From RUG11894 sp964344335 (GTDB lineage: Bacteria > Bacillota > Clostridia > Peptostreptococcales > Anaerovoracaceae), in contig CAYFMW010000002.1 of the NCBI GenBank assembly GCA_964344335.1, forward strand, positions 27,526 through 91,525: a DNA stretch of 64,000 nt, written 5' to 3'. Shown here in pieces: positions 35,210-42,753 of the stretch. Under the pieces are notes generated by a model. The model was not told the origin of the DNA, searched no databases, and worked only from the letters and a program-made list of their open reading frames with translations. The position numbers and the translations under genes were made by a program. Position 1 is the stretch's first letter, and every line of letters begins with the position of its first letter.

Positions 35210-36226
35210 ATGAGCGCAGAAAAGACAGGAAGCACATACACTCCCGTAACATATGACGATCGTTACATCCTCATGGTGAACGGACTGAAGAAATATTTCC
35301 CGATAAAGGGAGGAATTCTCTCCAGAGTCGTAGGCCATGTAAAGGCTGTGGACGGCGTAACATTCAATCTTGAAAGAGGTAAGACCATGGGCCTGGTGGG
35401 AGAGTCCGGATGCGGCAAGACGACCGTGGGACGCACCATACTGAGGCTCTACGACGAGAAGACCGACGGGCAGGTTCTCTTCAACGGAAAGGAAGTTTAC
35501 GACCTTCCGAAGGATGAGCTCCGCGCCATGCGCCCGAAGATGCAGATCATATTCCAGGATCCCTTCTCCAGCCTCTCTCCCAGACTTCCGGTCGGAGAGA
35601 TTATAGGAGAGGCGGTCCGCGAGCACGGCATTGTGCCTGCCGATGAGTATCAGGATTATCTGGATACCATAATGGACCAGTGCGGACTTCAGCCTTATCA
35701 TAAGGACAGGTATCCGCACGAGTTTTCGGGCGGTCAGCGCCAGAGAATCTGCATAGCCAGAGCTCTCGCCTTAAACCCCGAGTTCGTCGTCTGCGACGAG
35801 CCCGTCTCCGCCCTCGATGTATCCATTCAGGCGCAGATTATCAACCTGCTCGGAGAGTTGCAGAGCAACCATAATCTCACTTATCTGTTCATTTCCCACG
35901 ACCTTTCCGTCGTGGAGCATATATCGGATACTGTGGGCGTAATGTATCTGGGCAGCCTGGTGGAGTACGGCAGCAAGGAAGATATATTCAGAAACCCCTT
36001 GCACCCCTATACGGAGGCCCTGTTCTCGGCTATCCCGGTGCCGGATCCGACCGTGCGCATGAACCGCATCGTGCTCGAGGGAAGCATACCTTCTCCGGCC
36101 AATCCGCCTGCGGGTTGCAAATTCCACACCAGATGTGCAAAATGCATGGAAATATGCAAGCATGAGGTGCCCGCAAACAGGGAAATGGAACCGGGTCATT
36201 TCGTAGCGTGTCATTTATATGATTGA
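35210..36226 (+). CDS. oppF: oligopeptide ABC transporter ATP-binding protein OppF
   Basis: Second ATPase subunit of Opp, pairing with OppD. Walker A GESGCGKTTVGRTIL is near residue 66, the signature FSGGQRQRICIARAL near residue 174 and Walker B FVVCDEPVSALDVS near residue 195. The C-terminal CKFHTRCAKCMEIC cluster is family-typical. I start at ATG 35210 with AGGGAGA about 11 bases upstream; the in-frame ATG at 35171 lies inside oppD and has no ribosome site. This gives 338 residues. The small membrane protein gene overlaps its 3' end. Confidence 0.95.
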   Translation: MSAEKTGSTYTPVTYDDRYILMVNGLKKYFPIKGGILSRVVGHVKAVDGVTFNLERGKTMGLVGESGCGKTTVGRTILRLYDEKTDGQVLFNGKEVYDLPKDELRAMRPKMQIIFQDPFSSLSPRLPVGEIIGEAVREHGIVPADEYQDYLDTIMDQCGLQPYHKDRYPHEFSGGQRQRICIARALALNPEFVVCDEPVSALDVSIQAQIINLLGELQSNHNLTYLFISHDLSVVEHISDTVGVMYLGSLVEYGSKEDIFRNPLHPYTEALFSAIPVPDPTVRMNRIVLEGSIPSPANPPAGCKFHTRCAKCMEICKHEVPANREMEPGHFVACHLYD

Positions 36227-36482
36227 TAAGGATAAAAAAATCAAGGATGATGACAGGGTCGTCGCCGATATGAGTGCGCTTGCGCCCAAGCGGCCCTTGT
36301 TTATGCCCTCTCCCGATATTCAGGAGGAAGAGATTCCTGCGCACGAGGCGCAGAAGGGCAAAGTAAGCAAAGAAGAGAGGGGTTCCTTAATAAAGGGAGC
36401 CCTTTCCGCCTCGCTGGCGATATGGATCGTATATGTCGTCGTGTTCGGAATAGTTATATATCTGATGACGAAATTGATTTGA
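36219..36482 (+). CDS. small single-helix membrane protein
   Basis: An 87-residue protein with a charged N-terminal two thirds (rich in lysine, aspartate and glutamate) and one membrane helix near residues 62-84. The ATG lies inside the end of oppF, overlapping its stop by 8 bases, so translation is coupled to the transporter. The topology suggests the charged part faces the cytosol. I do not recognise a family. Its place suggests an accessory to Opp or to the Mrp-type protein that follows, but that is inference from position only. Confidence 0.6.
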   Translation: MIDKDKKIKDDDRVVADMSALAPKRPLFMPSPDIQEEEIPAHEAQKGKVSKEERGSLIKGALSASLAIWIVYVVVFGIVIYLMTKLI

Positions 36483-36577
36483 ACCGCCCCGCTGCATGAC
36501 AACGAGGCAAATCGATGTTAGAATATATCGGCGGGAGCAAAACCCGGCTTATTAGGGGAGTGCGGAAGGAGTATTAA

Positions 36578-37405
36578 ATGGCGGAAAATTGCAATCATGA
36601 CTGCGCACAGTGCGGCGCGGAATGCGACAGCAGGGCGCAGGAGCCCGATTTCAGCGCGAAGCTGAATGCGCTGTCGAGCGTTAAAAAAGTAATAGGAGTT
36701 ATATCCGGAAAGGGCGGGGTGGGAAAGAGCCTCGTAACATCGCTGCTTGCGGTGGCTTCACAGAGGATGGGGATGAGTACGGCCATACTGGATGCCGACA
36801 TCACCGGTCCCTCGATTCCGAAGGCCTTCGGACTCAAGGAAAAAGCCTACGCGCTTCCGGGCGGGATTATGCCTGTCAGGAGCTCCACGGGAATAGATGT
36901 TATGTCTCTCAATCTGCTCCTGGACAGCGAGACCGACCCCGTAGCCTGGCGCGGACCGATAATCGCGGGCACCGTAAAGCAGTTCTGGACGGATGTAATC
37001 TGGGCGGACAAGGATGTTATGTACATAGATATGCCTCCCGGGACCGGGGATGTAACCCTCACGGTATTTCAGAGCATACCCGTGGACGGGCTCGTCGTCG
37101 TGACTTCTCCCCAGGAGCTGGTCGGGATGATAGTCGAAAAGGCCATGCGCATGGCGAGTCTGATGGATGTGCCCGTGCTCGCGCTTGTCGAGAACATGAG
37201 CTACATAGACTGCAGCAGCTGCGTTACGAAGATTTATCCCTTCGGAAAGAGCAGGCTGGCGGAGACCGCCGGGGCGCATAATATAAGGCTCAGCGCTGCG
37301 ATTCCGCTGGATCCGAGGCTCTCGGAGGCCTGCGACAGGGGGCTCATAGAGCAGTTTGAAGGAAACTGGTTGGATAATATAGTTCAGGCCATAAAGAACC
37401 TTTAG
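36578..37405 (+). CDS. Mrp/NBP35-type Fe-S carrier ATPase
   Basis: P-loop ATPase of the Mrp/ApbC/NBP35 family, which holds and hands on iron-sulfur clusters. The deviant Walker A GKGGVGKSLVTSLL is near residue 45, the DADITGPSIPKAFG motif near residue 71 and MPPGTGDVTL near residue 153. Cysteine pair SSC and YIDC near residue 210 supplies the bridging cluster site. The N-terminus has an extra cysteine set (CNHDCAQCGAEC, residues 5-16), as in NBP35-type proteins. AAGGAG lies upstream of ATG 36578. It has its own terminator, and many anaerobe enzymes could be clients. Confidence 0.92.
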   Translation: MAENCNHDCAQCGAECDSRAQEPDFSAKLNALSSVKKVIGVISGKGGVGKSLVTSLLAVASQRMGMSTAILDADITGPSIPKAFGLKEKAYALPGGIMPVRSSTGIDVMSLNLLLDSETDPVAWRGPIIAGTVKQFWTDVIWADKDVMYIDMPPGTGDVTLTVFQSIPVDGLVVVTSPQELVGMIVEKAMRMASLMDVPVLALVENMSYIDCSSCVTKIYPFGKSRLAETAGAHNIRLSAAIPLDPRLSEACDRGLIEQFEGNWLDNIVQAIKNL

Positions 37406-37432
37406 TGCTCGAATTTCGGCACTTAAAAAATC

Positions 37433-37466
37433 AACCGCCGCGGATTTAAAATCGCGGCGGTTTTAT
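37433..37466 (+). terminator. terminator after Mrp-type gene
   Basis: AACCGCCGCG (37433-37442) pairs perfectly with CGCGGCGGTT (37453-37462), then TTATCTT. The following 37467-37661 shows no gene. Confidence 0.85.
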
Positions 37467-37661
37467 CTTGAGGGATGCAATTTTAGAAAGCTTTATTATG
37501 CCATGAGAACACACTGCAATTCATTTGGAAAGTAAAGGTTTATACAAATTAATTTGAGAAGTGCCGCAAATCAATTCGATGGAATCTCGGCAAAACACCA
37601 CAAATTACTACTGATTTTATTGGCGGGCAAAAATTCTTTTGTGCATTTCAGGCAAAATGAA

Positions 37662-37691
37662 TTGAAAGAGAAATATATATAGTGCTAGAAT
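37662..37691 (+). promoter_or_regulatory. promoter of the liv remnant locus
   Basis: TTGAAA (37662-37667), 18-base spacer, TAGAAT (37686-37691) preceded by TGC, an extended -10. The promoter and the AAAGGAGG before livH are still intact although the genes behind them are broken. Confidence 0.65.
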
Positions 37692-37746
37692 AGTAAAACC
37701 AAGTGAATGGATATTCAGTGAATTATTATTCACCAAAGGAGGCGTC

Positions 37747-38364
37747 ATGTTAGTTTCGTTTGTATCCACAATTCTAGGCTCGCTTTTAAGCGTATGTATT
37801 ACATGCCTACTTGCGTTTGCGGTTACATTAATCTTCAAGACTTCAACAACAACAAATTTCGCGCAGAGCAGTATCGCTGCATTCGGCTGTTACACTGTTG
37901 CATGGCTTTTCGCGAAAGGACTCCCCGTTTGGCTCGGAGCACCTTTCGGCATGATTGTCGGAGCGGCATTCGGTATGTTTATCGATAATTTTGTCTTCAG
38001 ACGCGGCAGATATGTAGGAATTTTAAGTAAGCAGATTATTACAATGGGATTTGTGTCGGTGTTTTTCGGCGCTATCCCGCTCATCTTCGGGAATCCCGAA
38101 TCCATTCCCTTCGAGCCGTTATACAATTATACAAAATATGGCGACACCCCGAATATAGTAATTGAAATCGGAGGCGGAGAGCTCGTCATTACAAAGCATG
38201 CTCTTATATCGGCAGCTATTACCGCTGTCGGATTCCTCGCGAATTTCAAGGGCTTGGAAGGTATAGGGCGCTGGCAGATGGTAATCGTTTATTCCTTAAT
38301 TCTGCTTATCATTTTAATCAAGCCCGAAGGTTTATTCGGCAAGAAAGTTATTAAAAAAGTATAG
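37747..38364 (+). pseudogene. livH: branched-chain amino acid permease LivH, internally deleted
   Basis: The reading frame is open (205 residues) but is too short for LivH, which is normally about 290. Residues 1-155 match the N-terminal half, with helix 1, TTTNFAQSSIAAFGCYTVAW and the ITKHALISAAITAV helix. The frame then jumps to WQMVIVYSLILLIILIKPEG and LFGKKVIKKV, the extreme C-terminus. About 90-100 residues holding the ATPase-coupling loop are missing, with an in-frame join near 38240. Such a protein could not work as a permease. AAAGGAGG and a good promoter remain upstream. It is the first gene of a broken liv operon; no livK binding protein gene is present. Confidence 0.75.
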
Positions 38365-38463
38365 AGCAGCCAATGAGCTGCGATGTGGCAGAAAAATCCA
38401 CCCAAAAGCAGTGTTAGCGGAAGTCGGGATAATTCAAATAGTTTAGGAAGAGAAGATTGTATT

Positions 38464-38945
38464 ATGAAAAAGAATTATGTAACCATTGCAGAAGTTACAC
38501 CTCGTCCATCGTTACTCAGATGTTGCATCTGCCGAAACTTCGTAGGGAAGAGGACAAAATAACTGCAAAGGCCATGGAGGTGCTGGAGTTCCTGGGGCTC
38601 ACTTTATACAAGGATTTTTACGCCCACGGACTGCCGTACGGTATCCTCAAAAAGGTTGAAATCGCAAGGACTCTGATGAACGACCCGAAGCTCATAATAC
38701 TCGATGAGCCCGCCGCCGGCTTAAACGATAAGGAGACGGAGGAGCTCATAGGAATAATCGAGCAGATACAGGAGAAGTACGGATGCACCATACTTTTGGT
38801 CGAACACGATATGGGTCTCGTAATGAAAGTCTGCGATAGAATACTTGCCATATCTTTCGGGAAATTTCTGGCTCTGGGCACGCCGGAAGTAATTCAGGCC
38901 AGCCCCGAGGTGCAGAAGGCATATCTCGGAGAGGAAGAAGATTAG
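38464..38945 (+). pseudogene. fused livM start / livG end remnant
   Basis: ATG 38464, behind GGAAGAG, opens MKKNYVTIAEVT, which looks like the start of the second permease LivM but leaves the frame at once. From about 38490 another frame carries the second half of the ATPase LivG: VTQMLHLPKLRREEDK, LPYGILKKVEIARTL, Walker B KLIILDEPAAGL and the H-loop LLVEHDMGLV, ending normally at 38945. Walker A and the first 100 or so residues of LivG are absent, as is nearly all of LivM. A single deletion of more than 1 kb between the two genes explains this. The signature helix is also degenerate (YGIL where YGQQ is usual). Confidence 0.7.
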
Positions 38946-38956
38946 GGTGGGGTAAA

Positions 38957-39090
38957 ATGGTCGAAAAAACGCTTGAAAAAAATACGGATAATAAAGTCCT
39001 TGAAGTAAAAGATTTGTGTGTTACTTACGGAGCCGTTCAGGCCGTTCGGAATGCCGGTTTTTCGGTAGAAAGCGGCCAGATGGTGGTAAT
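38957..39090 (+). pseudogene. livF: N-terminal remnant of ATPase LivF
   Basis: ATG 38957, 12 bases after the LivG end, encodes VLEVKDLCVTYGAVQAVRNA followed by FSVESGQMVV. This is the exact start of LivF up to the strand before Walker A. The expected GxNGAGKTT loop is replaced by unrelated sequence, and the frame stops at 39157. The remaining 190 or so residues of LivF are lost. This is the third truncation within 1.5 kb in the same operon. Confidence 0.75.
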
Positions 39091-39237
39091 ATGGTCAGCC
39101 AGACAAGATATGTGCTCGAAAAATACAAGGCAAACGGCGGAAGCTATAAAGAAGTAATGGTGGAAGGTTCGGGTCACGGTGTAATGCTCGACAATGAAGC
39201 AAGATTTATTGCCGAACTGAAGACTTTCCTGAAGTAG
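39091..39237 (+). pseudogene. C-terminal remnant of an alpha/beta hydrolase
   Basis: In the frame ending at TAG 39235, from about 39091, the sequence reads VSQTRYVLEKYKANGGSYKE then VEGSGHGVMLDNEARF and a final FLK. This is the typical last 45-50 residues of an alpha/beta hydrolase, with GSGHG carrying the catalytic histidine. The serine nucleophile and acid regions are missing. It is joined directly to the LivF start, in a different frame. The join lies between two ATGGT repeats (39079-39083 and 39091-39095), a possible microhomology. Confidence 0.65.
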
Positions 39238-39264
39238 ACATAGGGACAAAATTTGTTTAATATT

Positions 39265-39297
39265 ATGTTCAGCCACCTGTTGATGGTGGCTGAACAT
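39265..39297. repeat. perfect 13-base stem-loop
   Basis: ATGTTCAGCCACC (39265-39277) and its exact complement (39285-39297) flank a 7-base loop. There is no T-run on either side, so it is not a standard terminator. It lies between the liv/hydrolase wreck and the TetR gene and may be an operator or the relict terminator of the lost genes. Confidence 0.6.
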
Positions 39298-39375
39298 CTA
39301 ATCGGACAGACAGTAGGCGAATATTATATACGCGGAAAGCGGCGAAATACTTTATTTGGAGATGAATGAAATATA

Positions 39376-39954
39376 ATGGAAATGGACTATCAGGAGCGGG
39401 ATTCGTACAAAAAAATTGTTAAAAGTGCTACCATGCTTTTCAGCACAAAGGGCTATAGAGGCACGACTATCAAGGATATAACGGCAGGCGCCGGCCTTGC
39501 GGTAGGTACTTTCTATTTGTATTTTAAAAGCAAGCAGGAACTGTATGCCAGCATAATGGAGGATTTTGCAAAGGGGCTTCAAAAACATCTCGACGGATGC
39601 GGTGCAGGCATAGAAGATGTTGTGGAGCGTCAGGTTCAATATATAATAAGTTTTATACGCTATGCTTTTGAAAATCTCGCCTGCTATAATCTTATTTTCG
39701 AGTCGCTGTATATCGACAAGAAATTATTCTTCGATTATTATCATAAATATGCGATGCGCTATGTCCCGTTTATCGCAAAGTCTCCCGATATGTCAAAGGA
39801 GATAGACCCCGCGGTCTGGTCCTATATTTCCATGGGAATCGGTAATTTCCTCGGCTTCAAGGTAATTGCGGAGGGTGATTGCAGCGAAGAGCAGCTTAAA
39901 ATCATCGAAAATACTATTCGCAAAATCCTGACGGAGGGTATACTGGCCGATTAG
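39376..39954 (+). CDS. TetR/AcrR family transcriptional regulator
   Basis: A 192-residue repressor-type regulator. The N-terminal helix-turn-helix domain (about residues 10-56) shows KIVKSATMLFSTKGYRGTTI and AGLAVGTFYLYFKSKQELYA, the hallmark of the family. The C-terminal 130 residues form the ligand and dimer domain, with no recognisable ligand signature. The ribosome site before ATG 39376 is weak (GGAG 14 bases away). It points towards the hut operon, which ends 5 bases beyond it on the other strand. Its likely targets are the broken locus just upstream or its own promoter; both are guesses from position. Confidence 0.88.
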   Translation: MEMDYQERDSYKKIVKSATMLFSTKGYRGTTIKDITAGAGLAVGTFYLYFKSKQELYASIMEDFAKGLQKHLDGCGAGIEDVVERQVQYIISFIRYAFENLACYNLIFESLYIDKKLFFDYYHKYAMRYVPFIAKSPDMSKEIDPAVWSYISMGIGNFLGFKVIAEGDCSEEQLKIIENTIRKILTEGILAD

Positions 39955-39958
39955 CAAT

Positions 39959-40600
39959 TCAACTGAGCAGCAACTCCTCTTCACAGTAGTCGTATACGGG
40001 TATTAACTTAATTCTCAACTCTTTTTGCCATTTTGTGAGCTTGTCCGCTGCGGATTTTTTAAAATCCTCATCCTTGACGGAGAGCAGGTTGACGCGTACA
40101 TTGTAGGACCCCGCGAAAAAGGCTGCTTCGCATAGCCTTGCGGCCACTCCCGCATCGGTTACGGCGTTGCTGTTACCTTCCTCTGCGGCGACGGCCGCCA
40201 GATCCGCTATTTCTAAAGTAAGCTCAGCTATTCTCAGGGGTACGACGCAGGAATTGCGCAGGGCTTCCTGCATGGCTTGCGAGCGTTCAGTTTTTTCTTC
40301 AGCTGTTTCCTTCGGTAGTCTCATCGCATCCATAAAACCGGTAAAAGCTTCGGCATCTTTATCCACGAGCTTCTGCAGTTCTTCGCGGAGTTTTGCGGAA
40401 TCTCTTAATAGTTGATGCATTTTCTCTTCCGCCGCGGCATACTTTTCCTTGCCGACAGTCAGACTGGCTACCATGGAAACAAGACTCGCGGCCAGTACCC
40501 CGCAGAGTGCTCCTACACTGCCTCCGCCGGGGGCGGGGGAGGAAGAGGCCAGTTCGCTTGCAAATTCTTCAATAGTGTGGTCGATCAGTTTTTTTGTCAT
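39959..40600 (-). CDS. fchA: formiminotetrahydrofolate cyclodeaminase / methenyl-THF cyclohydrolase family protein
   Basis: A 213-residue protein of the FTCD_C/FchA family. In this operon it would act after FtcD, removing ammonia from 5-formimino-THF to give 5,10-methenyl-THF; related FchA proteins hydrolyse methenyl-THF to 10-formyl-THF. The core SSSPAPGGGSVGALCGVLAA near residue 19 is the folate-binding glycine-rich motif of the family. Length matches the free-standing enzyme rather than the fused animal protein. It is the last gene of the hut operon, 11 bases after hutI. Which of the two activities dominates cannot be read from the sequence. Confidence 0.85.
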   Translation of the reverse strand: MTKKLIDHTIEEFASELASSSPAPGGGSVGALCGVLAASLVSMVASLTVGKEKYAAAEEKMHQLLRDSAKLREELQKLVDKDAEAFTGFMDAMRLPKETAEEKTERSQAMQEALRNSCVVPLRIAELTLEIADLAAVAAEEGNSNAVTDAGVAARLCEAAFFAGSYNVRVNLLSVKDEDFKKSAADKLTKWQKELRIKLIPVYDYCEEELLLS

Positions 40601-40611
40601 AACTCGTACTC

Positions 40612-41841
40612 CTATATGATTTTTCTGCCTTGCCTATAAACATTTTTAACGAGGTTTTGCCCGAAGCGGTATAGCGGATATTCCAAATTGTCAGCATTCC
40701 ATATAATAAAGTCCGCATCCTTTCCGACATCCAGGCTGCCAACTCTCTTCGCTCTATCCACGGCATAGGCCGCATTCAAAGTCGCGGCAGTTAAGATTTC
40801 TTCCGGCTTCATCCGCAAATACAGATATGCAAGATTCAGGATGAACTGCATGTTCAGCGAGGGGCATGAGCCGGGATTATAGTCGCTCGCCAGAGCGACC
40901 GCGACTCCGGAGTCCAGCATCCTGCGTGCAGGAGCATAATTCTGTCTCAGATAGAAGGAGGTTCCGGGCAGCAATACGGCCACAGGAGCAGCGGGCGCAG
41001 ATAGAGCCTGTATGCCCGCATCGCTGACAGCCATCAGATGATCTGCGGATATGAGCTTCATTTCGGCAGCCAATTCCGCTCCGCCCAAAGATGCTATTTC
41101 GTCGGCATGGATCTTTAGCTTAAAGCCCAGCTCTCTTGCCGCCTTAAATATCTCCCTTGTTTCTTCGACGGAAAATACCCCTTCTTCGCAAAAGACATCG
41201 CAGAATTCCGCGAGGCCCATATCGGCAACTGCGGGCATAATTTCCCGAATCTGAAAGTCGATATATCCGGCGGTATTCCCCTTGTACTCTTCAGGAACCG
41301 AATGAGCCCCCATGAAAGTGGAGACGATATTCATGTCCATTATATCTTGCAATTCGCGAATAATCTTTAGAGTTTTAATCTCGGTCTCGAAATCCAGTCC
41401 GTAGCCGCTTTTAATCTCTACGGTAGTTACGCCGAACCTCTGCATCTCTTCGAGGTCATTCTTGGCCTTCGCCAGAAGCGATTCGCTGCTTGCCGCCCTC
41501 GTCGCCCTGACCGTGCTCGCGATGCCTCCGCCCGCTCGGTGAATCTCCATGTAATCGGCACCGGCAAGTTTTAAGGGCAGTTCGCTTTCCCGTGAACCGC
41601 CATACAGCGCATGTGTATGAGGATCGACTAAAGCGGGAGTTACCAGGGCTCCGCCGCAGTCCAGCCTCGGAATATTCCGTCCCTTAAAGCCGCTTTCAGA
41701 AAGCTCCGCAACCCTTCCTTCTTCCACAAGCAGTTCGCGATATTCCCGCACAGAAGTACTCTTTGCGCCTCGCAGGGGCATGCCTTCGTCGTGAGGGGTA
41801 AATATTCGTGCGTTGCTTAAAATAAAAGTGTCAGCGCTCAT
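40612..41841 (-). CDS. hutI: imidazolonepropionase
   Basis: Third enzyme of histidine degradation, opening imidazolone-propionate to formiminoglutamate. It is an amidohydrolase-fold metalloenzyme. The metal ligands are seen in VDPHTHALYGGSRESE near residue 73 and later in FKLKIHADEIASLGGAELA near residue 244, with LISADHLMAVSDAG after it. The C-terminus SLDVGKDADFIIWNAD closes the beta-sandwich domain. At 409 residues it is full length. Its start overlaps the end of ftcD by one base, showing tight coupling. Confidence 0.95.
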   Translation of the reverse strand: MSADTFILSNARIFTPHDEGMPLRGAKSTSVREYRELLVEEGRVAELSESGFKGRNIPRLDCGGALVTPALVDPHTHALYGGSRESELPLKLAGADYMEIHRAGGGIASTVRATRAASSESLLAKAKNDLEEMQRFGVTTVEIKSGYGLDFETEIKTLKIIRELQDIMDMNIVSTFMGAHSVPEEYKGNTAGYIDFQIREIMPAVADMGLAEFCDVFCEEGVFSVEETREIFKAARELGFKLKIHADEIASLGGAELAAEMKLISADHLMAVSDAGIQALSAPAAPVAVLLPGTSFYLRQNYAPARRMLDSGVAVALASDYNPGSCPSLNMQFILNLAYLYLRMKPEEILTAATLNAAYAVDRAKRVGSLDVGKDADFIIWNADNLEYPLYRFGQNLVKNVYRQGRKII

Positions 41842-42734
41842 TACAGCCTCTTCTCCAAAACCTGGTTATCCTTTTTGAAATCCTCTATCTGCAGGTAATA
41901 TTCGGCGCATTCGATCAGCGCATCCACCGGCACAAGTCCTATTACCTCGCTGCCTAAAACATTTACGCCGTAGCGCCGCGCTTCCATCTTTACCGTTTCA
42001 AAAACCCTGTAAACGGGAGTTTTTTTGTAGTTGACGAGGTTCATGCTGACTTGGGCGATATTGCGGTCTTCGAGGAAAACGCCCATGGCCTTGACATTGG
42101 TCAGCCCGCCGCCTTTTTCGCGCACCCTTCTTGCAATTTGATTGGCGATATCAAGATTCGCTGTATCCAAATTGACATTGTAGGCGATTAAATATTCGCG
42201 AGCGCCGACGGCGGTCGCGCCCGCCGTCGGATGCAATGCGGTAGCTCCGAAATCCGGCACCCATTCGGGGTCCTTGATTTTCTCCTTGAAGCCCTCGTAC
42301 TGACCTCTGCGTACATCGGCCAAATTGCGGCGTTTCTCCGTTCGGGCTGCGGATTCATAAAGATAGACGGGAATCCCGAGCTCCTTCGCCATTCTTTCGC
42401 CCAGTTGCTCGGCCAATGCGACGCACTCGCTCATCTCCATTTCCCGGACGGGTATGAAGGGGATTACATCGGTGGCGCCCATGCGGGGGTGTTCACCGCT
42501 GTGCTCTTCCATATTGATAAGCTCAGCCGCCTTTGCAGCCAAGCGGAATGCCGCCTCCACCGCCGCCTGCGGTTCGCCGATGAAGCTTACTACCGAGCGG
42601 TTATGATCCCTGTCCGAAGAATAATCCAGCAGCGTTACGCCGGCGCTTTGCCGCACCTCGCCGACGATAGCTTCGATTTTTTCCTGATTGCGTCCTTCGC
42701 TGAAGTTGGGCACGCATTCGACAATTTTAGCCAT
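41841..42734 (-). CDS. ftcD: glutamate formimidoyltransferase
   Basis: Moves the formimino group of formiminoglutamate to tetrahydrofolate, releasing glutamate. The free-standing transferase has 297 residues, matching the N-terminal half of the animal bifunctional enzyme. It begins with the typical VECVPNFSEGRNQEKI. The catalytic histidine region is EEHSGEHPRMGATDVIPFIP near residues 77-96, and the folate site includes GFGATALHPTAGATAVGARE-like sequence near residue 165. It sits between hutU (19 bases upstream) and hutI (one-base overlap). Use of this route instead of formiminoglutamate hydrolysis points to an anaerobic, one-carbon-conserving histidine pathway. Confidence 0.95.
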   Translation of the reverse strand: MAKIVECVPNFSEGRNQEKIEAIVGEVRQSAGVTLLDYSSDRDHNRSVVSFIGEPQAAVEAAFRLAAKAAELINMEEHSGEHPRMGATDVIPFIPVREMEMSECVALAEQLGERMAKELGIPVYLYESAARTEKRRNLADVRRGQYEGFKEKIKDPEWVPDFGATALHPTAGATAVGAREYLIAYNVNLDTANLDIANQIARRVREKGGGLTNVKAMGVFLEDRNIAQVSMNLVNYKKTPVYRVFETVKMEARRYGVNVLGSEVIGLVPVDALIECAEYYLQIEDFKKDNQVLEKRL

Positions 42735-42753
42735 GTTGTTCTCCTTATTATGT

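Noticed and set aside
38957..39157. 66-residue LivF-start protein as a real short gene
   Set aside because: The match stops just before Walker A and the last 20 residues are a frame artefact, so it is a remnant.
39265..39297. Stem-loop as a rho-independent terminator
   Set aside because: No T-run on either strand.
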